Source of the DNA: Burkholderiales bacterium GJ-E10
GTDB lineage: Bacteria; Pseudomonadota; Gammaproteobacteria; Burkholderiales; Burkholderiaceae_F
Length of the DNA stretch: 64,000 nt
Direction: 5' to 3'
NCBI GenBank assembly: GCA_000828975.1
Contig: AP014683.1
Location: 1,879,700-1,943,699 of the forward strand
Shown: in pieces, positions 58,012 to 64,000 of the stretch
Position numbering within the stretch: the stretch's first letter is position 1
Layout of the letters: each line of letters starts with the position of its first letter
The notes under the pieces: model-generated
Seen by the model: the letters and a program-made list of their open reading frames with translations, nothing else
What the model was told of the DNA's origin: nothing
Databases searched by the model: none
Position numbers and translations under genes: made by a program

Positions 58012-58528
58012 TCCCGAGCTCGCCACACTCATCGCCAACCTGCCGCAGGCAAAGACGCTGGACCTCTACCGAATCGAGGTCGCGATCCGCAAACTGCGCA
58101 GCGAACCCAGGCGCATCCTCGATGTGCGCAAGCACCTGCATCTCGGAATGACGGTGCAATTCTTCAGCGACTACGACGCCACAACCCATACCGGCAAGAT
58201 CGTCGCGCTGCGCGACCGGGATCTGACGATCGACGACGCAAATCAGAACACCCGTTGGTCTGGCGTCCCATACGCCGCGATCGATCTCGGCGCGACGGAC
58301 ACCGACACGGTCGAGATCATCGACGCGGATGCTCAACCCAGGCCGGCGCATCGTCGTCCCGCACGAGAAGACTTCAAGATCGGCGATGCCGTCAGCTTCG
58401 TCGGCCGCGATCACCACACGCGGTTCGGTCGCGTCGTGCGCCGGAACCAGAAAACCGCATCCCTGGAATGCGACGACGGCCTCTGGCGCGTTGCCTACGC
58501 GCTCCTCCAGCACGTCGTCGACCTCTGA
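57992..58528 (+). CDS. Fourth gene of the IS66 element, unrecognised
   Basis: A 178-residue protein starting at GTG 57992, overlapping the tnpC end by 20 bases, and ending 47 bases before the right end of the element. It has a helical N-terminal part (FDPELATLIANLPQAKTLDLYRIEVAIRKLRSEP) and two similar beta-rich segments (HLGMTVQFFSDYDATTHTGKIV; KIGDAVSFVGRDHHTRFGRVV), reminiscent of repeated KOW/SH3-like folds. Classical IS66 has only three genes, so this is an accessory or passenger gene; function unknown. Confidence 0.6.
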   Translation: MTATPFDPELATLIANLPQAKTLDLYRIEVAIRKLRSEPRRILDVRKHLHLGMTVQFFSDYDATTHTGKIVALRDRDLTIDDANQNTRWSGVPYAAIDLGATDTDTVEIIDADAQPRPAHRRPAREDFKIGDAVSFVGRDHHTRFGRVVRRNQKTASLECDDGLWRVAYALLQHVVDL

Positions 58529-58575
58529 CCCAATCCCCCCGCGTCGTCAAGGAACGCCGATTCCCGGACAGTTAC

Positions 58576-58898
58576 CCTTGAACCACGTCCGTCATGACGT
58601 TCGCGTTCATCAGGAACACCAGGAAGCCGTACCAGAGCGCGCGTGTGATGACGGCCACAAGGATTTCCTGCGGGCCTTCGGTGCGAAGCAGCTTGCCGAT
58701 GATGACCATGCTCAGATCGATGGTTGCAAGCGTCACCACCAGCCATTTCGCGGCCTGCGCAATCGTCGTGCCGAATTGCGCCGATGCCGTCTGATACTGC
58801 TGGATGACCAGGCCGAGGTCCGCCTGTCCGGCCGCGAGCGCCGGAGTGCAAACCCCCAACAGCGCGAGGCCAAGAAGCCACAGTGTGCGACTCTTCAC
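58576..58898 (-). pseudogene. trbL: TrbL conjugal transfer protein, N-terminal part
   Basis: It begins MKSRTLWLLGLALLGVCTPALA, a signal-like first helix, then one more helix (AAKWLVVTLATIDLSMVIIG) and FLVFLMNANVMTDVVQG, after which IS66 supplies a stop codon. Joined to the fragment at 53969-55612 it forms a complete TrbL. Its ATG overlaps the stop of the upstream 107-residue membrane protein. Confidence 0.88.
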
Positions 58899-59218
58899 GA
58901 TTCTGTCTCCTGCAAATGCGCGATGGAGCTGGCTGATAGGCGCTTCAGCATTGCGTTCATCTGGCGCGATAGCCCGTTAGAAGCCACACAGGCGACAAGG
59001 GCCGAGCCGGATGCGACCAAGCAAACCGACAGCGTCGTCAAGGGGCCTCTAGCCAGCATGTCCGCGATTCCATGGATGCCGATCCATGACACGAATCCCG
59101 TGACCACTTTGATGACGAACACTAGGCAGATCGCCTGGAACGCGACAAAGCTTGCGACATACGTAGCGGAGAGGGCTAGCACGGTGGCCCTTGCCCTTAG
59201 GGTTGCCAATGTGCTCAT
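58895..59218 (-). CDS. Small membrane protein upstream of trbL
   Basis: A 107-residue protein with two hydrophobic segments (VLALSATYVASFVAFQAICLVFVI and LTTLSVCLVASGSALVACVAS). I use ATG 59218 (MSTLATLRARATVL), two bases after the lipoprotein stop. No family recognised; position between trbK-like and trbL genes suggests a mating-pair role. Confidence 0.6.
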   Translation of the reverse strand: MSTLATLRARATVLALSATYVASFVAFQAICLVFVIKVVTGFVSWIGIHGIADMLARGPLTTLSVCLVASGSALVACVASNGLSRQMNAMLKRLSASSIAHLQETES

Positions 59219-59220
59219 GG

Positions 59221-59448
59221 TCAGTTCCCCGAGCTGGCCGCGGCGGCGGGTTTCGCACCTTGCCCCGGACCGAAGCCGACGAAGCCGCTTTGGCCCCACT
59301 TGCGCACTTGGCCGTTGCCCTGGTGCATGACCTGGTTCAGCGCGGCCTGCTGGGCCTTCTGTTGCTGTTCGGCTTTGTCGCTGCACCCGGCCAGGCCGGC
59401 GAGAGCCGCAAGGAGGATCGAAGCTGCGATGATCTTGGCGTTACGCAT
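59221..59448 (-). CDS. TrbK-like lipoprotein, possible entry exclusion
   Basis: A 75-residue lipoprotein with signal peptide and lipobox LAGC (Cys22). Its C-terminal part, MHQGNGQVRKWGQSGFVGFG, is nearly the same as the C-terminus of TrbJ upstream. In IncP plasmids trbK, a small entry-exclusion lipoprotein, lies between trbJ and trbL, so this is the positional equivalent; sequence identity to TrbK is not evident to me. Confidence 0.6.
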   Translation of the reverse strand: MRNAKIIAASILLAALAGLAGCSDKAEQQQKAQQAALNQVMHQGNGQVRKWGQSGFVGFGPGQGAKPAAAASSGN

Positions 59449-59629
59449 GGTTGTTCTCCTTCGTGGTTTGGTGTTCGTTGAACTCGCGCAGCGCCGGAAT
59501 CAGGGCGATCAACGCCACGACCACCGTTTCCGAGATAGCCGAGTGCCAGGACTCGAAGCGTGCGGAAATCAGCAGCGTCAGCAGCGCGGCGGTGCCGAAC
59601 ATGGCGGCGAACTGGATGTGCTTCTTCAT
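59441..59629 (-). CDS. Small two-helix membrane protein
   Basis: A 62-residue protein, MKKHIQFAAMFGTAALLTLLI and onward, with two hydrophobic segments and a charged C-terminus (REFNEHQTTKENNHA). It overlaps the lipoprotein start by eight bases and follows trbJ by ten. No family recognised. Confidence 0.55.
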   Translation of the reverse strand: MKKHIQFAAMFGTAALLTLLISARFESWHSAISETVVVALIALIPALREFNEHQTTKENNHA

Positions 59630-59639
59630 GGCGTCCACC

Positions 59640-60404
59640 TCACTGCGGGCCGTAGCCGACAAAGCCGCTTTGGCCCCACTGCCGCACGGTGCCATTGCCT
59701 TGCATGAGCACCGTTTGCGCGGCGTTCGTCTGGTTCGCCTGGACCTGCTGCTGTGTCGCCAGGTACGTGTCTTGCGCCGCTATTTGCGTGCCTATCAGCT
59801 GCCGCAGCTCTTGGAGTTGCGTCACTTGCGCATTGGCGATCATGTTGCCGGCCTGGATGGCCTGCAGCGCGCCCGGCGATCCAGCCGAAATGTTCTGGAT
59901 GGACTGCAGGGCTGCTTGCTCGGAGGCGAACTGGCCCTGACTGGTTTGGACGCCCGCGACCCGCATAGCGGTTGAGATGCTTCCCAGGCTTTTGGTGATC
60001 CAGTCGCTGTACTGATGCCCGTAGCTTGTCGCTCCGGCCGTTGCGGCGAAGCCGGGGTACTCCTGCTGGAACTGCTGGGAGAAGTTGCCGGCGGTGTAGG
60101 CCAGTCCTTGCGACTGCGAAACAAGCTGGGTCAGCTGCGTCAGGTCTTGCTGCGCTTGGCCCCAAATCTGTTGCGGCGCTGCCGTCAGGTTCTGCATTTG
60201 CGCCTGCATGTACTGCAGCTGCTGGGCCAGCTGCTGAATCTGCTGGTAGGTCTGCGCGGTCTCCTGGACCAGCTGCGTGTTGTTCAGAATCTGCGTCACT
60301 TCGGTCGCGCCGCCGTTGCCCATGACGCTGCCCGCCTGGGCGGAGCCCATGACCATGCTGCCCGCGAGCGCGAGCATGACGGCCTTACGTATTGTGCGTT
60401 GCAT
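59640..60404 (-). CDS. trbJ: TrbJ conjugal transfer protein
   Basis: TrbJ is the VirB5-like, pilus-tip associated periplasmic protein of P-type conjugation systems. The 254-residue product has a signal peptide (MQRTIRKAVMLALAGSMVMG, cleavage near AQAG), a Gln-rich coiled-coil region (QETAQTYQQIQQLAQQLQYMQ) and helical remainder (SIQNISAGSPGALQAIQAGN; QLQELRQLIGTQIAAQD). It ends QGNGTVRQWGQSGFVGYGPQ, a tail shared with the lipoprotein downstream. Genes trbB-trbI that normally precede it are absent; the replication origin lies upstream instead. Confidence 0.85.
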   Translation of the reverse strand: MQRTIRKAVMLALAGSMVMGSAQAGSVMGNGGATEVTQILNNTQLVQETAQTYQQIQQLAQQLQYMQAQMQNLTAAPQQIWGQAQQDLTQLTQLVSQSQGLAYTAGNFSQQFQQEYPGFAATAGATSYGHQYSDWITKSLGSISTAMRVAGVQTSQGQFASEQAALQSIQNISAGSPGALQAIQAGNMIANAQVTQLQELRQLIGTQIAAQDTYLATQQQVQANQTNAAQTVLMQGNGTVRQWGQSGFVGYGPQ

Positions 60405-60498
60405 TTCTGCTTCTCCTTTTGGCGTCATTGATCGAATGCCGGCCCCGGTCGATGACGGCGACGCGGGCGACGTTGTTGAAAAGATGCTTCCACGGCGC

Positions 60499-60700
60499 TT
60501 ATCCACAGGCCGCCGCTGGTAGAAGAAAGGTAGAAAGAAGGTAGAGGGCGTTTCGCTGCCCGCAAACGCTGTATCCATGCGGATTCCAGCGGTGGGGGCG
60601 GAACGCAAACACGACAAAGCGGAATCCAAACACGACGAAGCGGAACGCAAACACGATGGCGGCGGAACGCAAACACGATGGCGGCGGAACGCAAACACGA
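60499..60700. other. oriV: Candidate replication origin: DnaA box and five iterons
   Basis: A consensus DnaA box TTATCCACA (60499-60507) is followed by three GGTAGA repeats with an 11-base period (60518, 60529, 60540), then five 17-base iterons GCGGAACGCAAACACGA at 60598, 60619, 60640, 60662 and 60684, spaced 21-22 bases (two helical turns). The second iteron has two changes. They lie just downstream of the TrfA-like gene. 17-base iterons with a 22-base period are the pattern of the IncP oriV bound by TrfA. The 309-base gap holds no gene. Confidence 0.85.
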
Positions 60701-60713
60701 TGAGCTGAAGGCG

Positions 60714-61601
60714 TCATGGCTTCGCCCCGTCCAACTTGACCCATGCCGCCTGTTCCCGTCCCTTGGTACTGAACTCGATGCGTCCGCCGGCGATGACACC
60801 AACGCGTTCCAGCTCACGCATGGCAGCGACCAAGGCGATGCGGAACTTCCGCACAGGACTGGTGTATTGCAACTTGTCCTTGAGCCAATCCAGGCCGTAG
60901 CGCTGCACTGTGTCCGCCGATGTAGCGACAAGGCGCTGAAGGGCTTTCGCCATGTCTTGCCCTTGGTCGATCTGAAAGCGCTTCTCCCAGTCGATCAGGG
61001 CGTACTCGCGGCCACCGAATAGGGTCTTCCAGCGTGGGTCGATGGTGAAGCTGTACGCCTCGGCGTTGGCGTCGTAGTCGAACCCGGCGAGCATGTGAAA
61101 TGCTTTGGTGTCACCGATCCGGTATTTCGGCGCGCCATCGGACTTGCGGGCTTCGATCACAATCGTTGCCGCCGTGAAGGCGATCATCGTGCGCTGCAGC
61201 CAGTCGTAGTCTCTGCCGCTAGTGCCGTGTCCAATGGCACGAAGAAATGCAGCGCGGTTCATGATGACGGCTTGGCCTAAAGGCGCGTCCGTCGCGTCGT
61301 ACATCAGCTGCATCCACGCATCGGCCTGGGCTTCATCGAGCTGTTGTCCCGTGTACGTGATCGTGGCATCGCCGCGAGTGACCAATACGGTCCTGTCGTG
61401 ATACTTCTTCCGTCCCCGCGCCACAGGTGCGAACAGCGATGACCTGGCGACGGCATTCGGCATCGCGCGCAACCAGTCTTCCAGTCCAGGCAGGAACATT
61501 TGCTGGGGCTCAGCGGAGTCCTGCCGCGCGGCAGCTCGTGCCTGGGCTTCAGCAACCCGTGCCGCGAGACTTGGAAATTGCGCGAGGAGCTGGAACGTCA
61601 T
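60714..61601 (-). CDS. TrfA-family plasmid replication initiator
   Basis: A 295-residue protein. The core (PNAVARSSLFAPVARGRKKY, then TYTGQQLDEAQADAWMQLMY) matches TrfA of IncP plasmids, which binds iterons and opens the origin. Two winged-helix domains are expected (about 80-180 and 190-290). Its stop is 14 bases from the last iteron. Expression of an own replication protein by a chromosomally integrated element is notable. A small HTH gene lies ten bases upstream. Confidence 0.85.
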   Translation of the reverse strand: MTFQLLAQFPSLAARVAEAQARAAARQDSAEPQQMFLPGLEDWLRAMPNAVARSSLFAPVARGRKKYHDRTVLVTRGDATITYTGQQLDEAQADAWMQLMYDATDAPLGQAVIMNRAAFLRAIGHGTSGRDYDWLQRTMIAFTAATIVIEARKSDGAPKYRIGDTKAFHMLAGFDYDANAEAYSFTIDPRWKTLFGGREYALIDWEKRFQIDQGQDMAKALQRLVATSADTVQRYGLDWLKDKLQYTSPVRKFRIALVAAMRELERVGVIAGGRIEFSTKGREQAAWVKLDGAKP

Positions 61602-61610
61602 GCCAACGCC

Positions 61611-61823
61611 TTAGTCCCCGCTAAGAACCTTGGCGATCTCGGCCGTGCGGAAATAGACGCGCCGACCGAGCTTCAACTTGGCCGCATTGATATGCCTGGA
61701 CCAGTCTGAATCGGAGCGAAGGCTGATACGCAACCCTTCAGCCGATCGGTCCAATACTTTCGCCAATTGAGCGATGCTCAGCAGCGGCCCGTACTGCGTC
61801 GTGAGCGCCTCTTCAATGTGCAT
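61611..61823 (-). CDS. Small helix-turn-helix protein upstream of the replication gene
   Basis: A 70-residue protein: LLSIAQLAKVLDRSAEGLRI is a helix-turn-helix, followed by WSRHINAAKLKLGRRVYFRTAEIAKVL, as in AlpA/excisionase-like or plasmid copy-control regulators. It starts at ATG 61823 and is probably co-transcribed with the TrfA-like gene. It is divergent from the zinc/HTH gene at 61919. Confidence 0.65.
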   Translation of the reverse strand: MHIEEALTTQYGPLLSIAQLAKVLDRSAEGLRISLRSDSDWSRHINAAKLKLGRRVYFRTAEIAKVLSGD

Positions 61824-61918
61824 GTACGTATTCCTTCGGTCGTTTACGGTCGGTGTATGGATGTTCCTGCCAAACGAGCGTAAGATGGCGCCCAATTGTT
61901 AGAACAAAGTTGACGTCA

Positions 61919-62767
61919 ATGACGGCAAACCTACGCAAGAAGACAGCGACCTTTGATCCTCAGCTAGGTGTGCTGGTCGCGGCGTGTGAGACCACGTCGA
62001 AGCGGGTTCGCGCCAAATTGCGCGAGCCCTACAGGTGGTGCTTCTGCGAACTGTGTGGGAAGTCCACGGAGTTCGCCACTGCCATTGAGGCGAAGGCGGT
62101 CTTTAAGCGTCTTCGCAGGGGAAGCGCGAAGGCTGTCCCTCTATCCGACGAGGTTCGCGCCGAGGCACAGCAAATGGCGAATAACCTGGTGTCGATCTAT
62201 GACCGTGCGCTCGCCGGCGACTTTGGGCCTGAGGCGGCGGGGCAAATGGTCGCGGAGCTTTGCGACGTGCGCGAAATGCGGGGTGATCTATCCGTCGAGT
62301 CGTTCCGCGACCAGGTTGAACGGCGTGCGCTAATGGTTGCGTGGGCTCGGCGTGGCGATGTGTTCAATGCGTTGAGGCTTCCTAATCAACCGGATGGAGC
62401 GCCAAAGCCAAGCAAGTTCTATTGCGAGGGCCACAATCCCAGGCGGAGTGCCGAGGCACGGCGTGCGTACCAGCGCGACCGGAGGTTCGCGGCCGAGTAT
62501 GAAGAGCTGATGTCAATCATTTGGAATCAACGGGCTGGGACACTGCCTCGCTGGGACCTTGAAGCGCACGCCTACGTGCGCCGTGAAGCGTTTCGGCTCC
62601 TGCAGGCGATGAAGGTGAGAACGGCGCTTATCGGCGAACTGCAAGACCAAGGCGTGACGTGCCAGGCCGAAATCGCGAGACGTCTCGGGGTCAGTCGTCA
62701 AGCGGTTTCCAAGATCATCAAACGTTCAAGGGTTGGTCATGCTGGTGACGATGGACGGAAGCCGTGA
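61919..62767 (+). CDS. Protein with zinc-binding residues and C-terminal helix-turn-helix
   Basis: A 282-residue protein of no family I can name. Possible zinc ligands are in WCFCELCGKSTEF (about 40-52) and KFYCEGHNPRRS (about 182-193). The C-terminus has a clear helix-turn-helix, CQAEIARRLGVSRQAVSKII (250-269). A perfect palindrome TTGACGTCAA (61910-61919) overlaps its start codon. It is followed after 18 bases by the protease gene. Confidence 0.6.
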   Translation: MTANLRKKTATFDPQLGVLVAACETTSKRVRAKLREPYRWCFCELCGKSTEFATAIEAKAVFKRLRRGSAKAVPLSDEVRAEAQQMANNLVSIYDRALAGDFGPEAAGQMVAELCDVREMRGDLSVESFRDQVERRALMVAWARRGDVFNALRLPNQPDGAPKPSKFYCEGHNPRRSAEARRAYQRDRRFAAEYEELMSIIWNQRAGTLPRWDLEAHAYVRREAFRLLQAMKVRTALIGELQDQGVTCQAEIARRLGVSRQAVSKIIKRSRVGHAGDDGRKP

Positions 62768-62785
62768 ACTGCGGAGGTTGATATT

Positions 62786-63649
62786 ATGGAGACACGCCAG
62801 ATGAACCATCAGCCCGATTTGGTTTCGCTGCCAAGTGGGAGCGCGGTAAGCTTCGGTCTTGAATTGCCGACAATGAAGTCCCTCTACATTGAAATGTATT
62901 TTGGGGACGCGCTGCTGAGTAGCGGTACTGCATTTCTTGCCGCCAATGATCGGGAGTCGCATTGCGCTCTGATAACGAACAGACACAACGTCACGGGGCG
63001 CAACCAGGAAACGGGGGAGTGTCTAAGTAAAACTGGCGGAGTGCCGGATAGTGTTGTCATCTATTTTCATAAGAATCCATTGGAGGATGGGCAATGGAAG
63101 AAAATCAAATTGCCTTTGTATAGGGAAGACGGTTCGCCATGGTGGATTGAACACCCAACGCTCGGTGCTCAAGCTGATCTCGTGGCGTTAAATCTCAGTT
63201 GGGGTAGCGACGTAAGAAAATTGCCCTACTATATGCAATTGGATTTGGATCGCGTGAATATGGTGGTGGCGCCGGCGGATGCTGTTAGTGTTATTGGATT
63301 TCCATTTGGGTTATCATCAGTTGGGAAATTCCCCATTTGGGCGACCGGATTTCTGGCGCAAGAATTAAGTTTGGTTACCCCTGAAAATCCAGTTTTCCTG
63401 ATAGATTGCCGAACTCGTCAGGGGCAGTCCGGGTCGGCGGTCATAGCCTATCGGTCGTCGGGGTATCGTCAAATAAAGGATGGAAAAATATCCGCGACCC
63501 TTACAGTGAATCAAGCGTGGGAGTTCCTTGGTATTTATTCTGGTCGTGTCAATGCGGAGTCAGACCTTGGTAGGGTATGGCACGTAAGTGCCGTTGAGGC
63601 GGTTTTAGAGGCGGCGGCCGGGGCCATGAAAAATAAGACCAACAAATAA
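62786..63649 (+). CDS. Trypsin-like serine protease, element cargo
   Basis: A 287-residue cytoplasmic protein with no signal peptide. The triad is visible: His in ALITNRHNVTG, Asp in GAQADLVALNL and Ser in RTRQGQSGSAVIAY. It is much more AT-rich than every neighbour, pointing to separate transfer. GGAGG lies eight bases before ATG 62786; an ATG at 62801 is an alternative. Proteases of this type appear in defence loci as stand-alone effectors, but no partner is proven here. Confidence 0.7.
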   Translation: METRQMNHQPDLVSLPSGSAVSFGLELPTMKSLYIEMYFGDALLSSGTAFLAANDRESHCALITNRHNVTGRNQETGECLSKTGGVPDSVVIYFHKNPLEDGQWKKIKLPLYREDGSPWWIEHPTLGAQADLVALNLSWGSDVRKLPYYMQLDLDRVNMVVAPADAVSVIGFPFGLSSVGKFPIWATGFLAQELSLVTPENPVFLIDCRTRQGQSGSAVIAYRSSGYRQIKDGKISATLTVNQAWEFLGIYSGRVNAESDLGRVWHVSAVEAVLEAAAGAMKNKTNK

Positions 63650-63671
63650 AGAATCAAGCCACCAACGAGTG

Positions 63672-63681
63672 CGTGTACACG
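63672..63681. promoter_or_regulatory. Third CGTGTACACG palindrome, beside the integrase gene
   Basis: An exact copy of the 10-base palindrome found twice at 52.1 kb. It lies 26 bases from the integrase stop, on the side of the protease gene. It may be an operator of the same regulator or a recombination site. Confidence 0.45.
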
Positions 63682-63706
63682 CTCTGCCTGGGTGGGTGGT
63701 GGGTTC

Positions 63707-64000
63707 CTACGCCTTCAACTTGTCGAGCTTCGCCACCAGGTCCTCGGCGCGCAGGTGGGTGTACCGCTTGAGCATCTGCATCGACTTGTGGCCGCTGATG
63801 GCTGAGACCTCCTGGTCGCTCAGCCCGGCTTCCACGAATCGGCTGACGGCCTCGTGCCGCAGGTCATGAAAGCGGAAGTCGGCGCAGCCGACCGAGCGCT
63901 TGATGTCGAGCCACACCTTGTTGAAGTTGTAGGGGCGGCGCTTCTCGTCCTTGCCCGGCTCGCCGTAGAAGATCAGGTCGGTGTCGATAGGGCGTACCGG
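63707..64000 (-). CDS. Tyrosine recombinase/integrase, C-terminal part
   Basis: Only the last 97 residues are in the window; the 5' part lies to the right. The catalytic residues are clear: HDLRHEAVSRFVEAGL (His and Arg), SGHKSMQ (His) and RYTHL (the nucleophile Tyr). This is probably the enzyme that inserted the element at the tRNA-Ile gene. It would lie next to the intact tRNA beyond the edge. Confidence 0.9.
   Translation of the reverse strand, partial: PVRPIDTDLIFYGEPGKDEKRRPYNFNKVWLDIKRSVGCADFRFHDLRHEAVSRFVEAGLSDQEVSAISGHKSMQMLKRYTHLRAEDLVAKLDKLKA

Larger units (their letters stand above)
55613..58575 (+). mobile_element. IS66-family insertion sequence in trbL
   Basis: A 2963-base element bounded by inverted repeats starting GTAACTGTCCGGGAATCG at 55613 and its inverse ending at 58575. 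It is flanked by a perfect 8-base duplication CCTTGAAC (55605-55612 and 58576-58583), the size typical of IS66. It carries tnpA, tnpB, the tnpC transposase and a fourth gene. All open frames are intact, and the flanking gene is exactly restorable, so the insertion looks recent. Confidence 0.95.

Noticed and set aside
60598..60700. CRISPR array made of the 17-base repeats
   Set aside because: Spacers would be only 4-5 bases; period and position fit replication iterons.

Overview
The window is GC-rich DNA from a Gram-negative proteobacterium, most likely a betaproteobacterium. The evidence is gene order: fabF, a small membrane gene, rpoE, rseA, rseB, mucD, lepA, lepB, DUF4845, rnc, era, recO, pdxJ, acpS, nagZ and uvrC run in one direction, as in Burkholderiales-type genomes, preceded by yceD-rpmF-plsX-fabHDG-acpP. 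I cannot name the species from the sequence alone.

Layout. (1) 1-6.6 kb is accessory: the 3' part of a mercury operon (merT end, merP, merC and a merA broken by a 7-base deletion), then an XRE regulator/ImmA-IrrE protease pair divergent from two unrecognised genes. It stops at a tRNA-Ala(CGC) gene. (2) 6.7-36.9 kb is chromosomal core: a small outer-membrane protein, a two-gene RND pump, then a near-continuous minus-strand run covering phospholipid synthesis (pgsA), tRNA selenation (mnmH), DNA repair (uvrC, recO), cell-wall recycling (nagZ), pyridoxal phosphate (pdxJ), fatty-acid synthesis (acpS, fab genes, plsX), the sigma-E envelope-stress module, protein secretion (lepB) and translation/RNA processing (lepA, era, rnc, rpmF); yceF, an RsmI-like methylase and rluC close it. 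(3) 37.4-45.3 kb: RNase E with a long leader, a zinc alcohol dehydrogenase, and a MarR-controlled aromatic/drug efflux operon (FUSC, DUF1656, HlyD).

(4) 45.3 kb to the right end is an integrated element. Its left edge is a 45-base 3' fragment of a tRNA-Ile(CAU) gene; a tyrosine integrase runs off the right edge. It carries an AAA ATPase with zinc hook and HEPN-type motif (RloC/PrrC-like) beside a type IIG-like restriction-modification gene with two homopolymer frameshifts, a serine recombinase, a relaxosome-like ribbon-helix-helix gene next to a nested palindrome, trbJ, a trbK-like lipoprotein and trbL, a TrfA-family replication gene with five iterons and a DnaA box, and a two-gene cargo containing a trypsin-like protease. 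An IS66-family element with a perfect 8-base target duplication splits trbL. The element looks like an iteron plasmid that became integrative and lost most of its transfer genes, at least within this window.

No CRISPR array or rRNA was seen. The best candidates for little-described systems are the RloC-like ATPase/restriction locus, the XRE-ImmA module with its two unknown partners, and the HTH/protease pair near the integrase.
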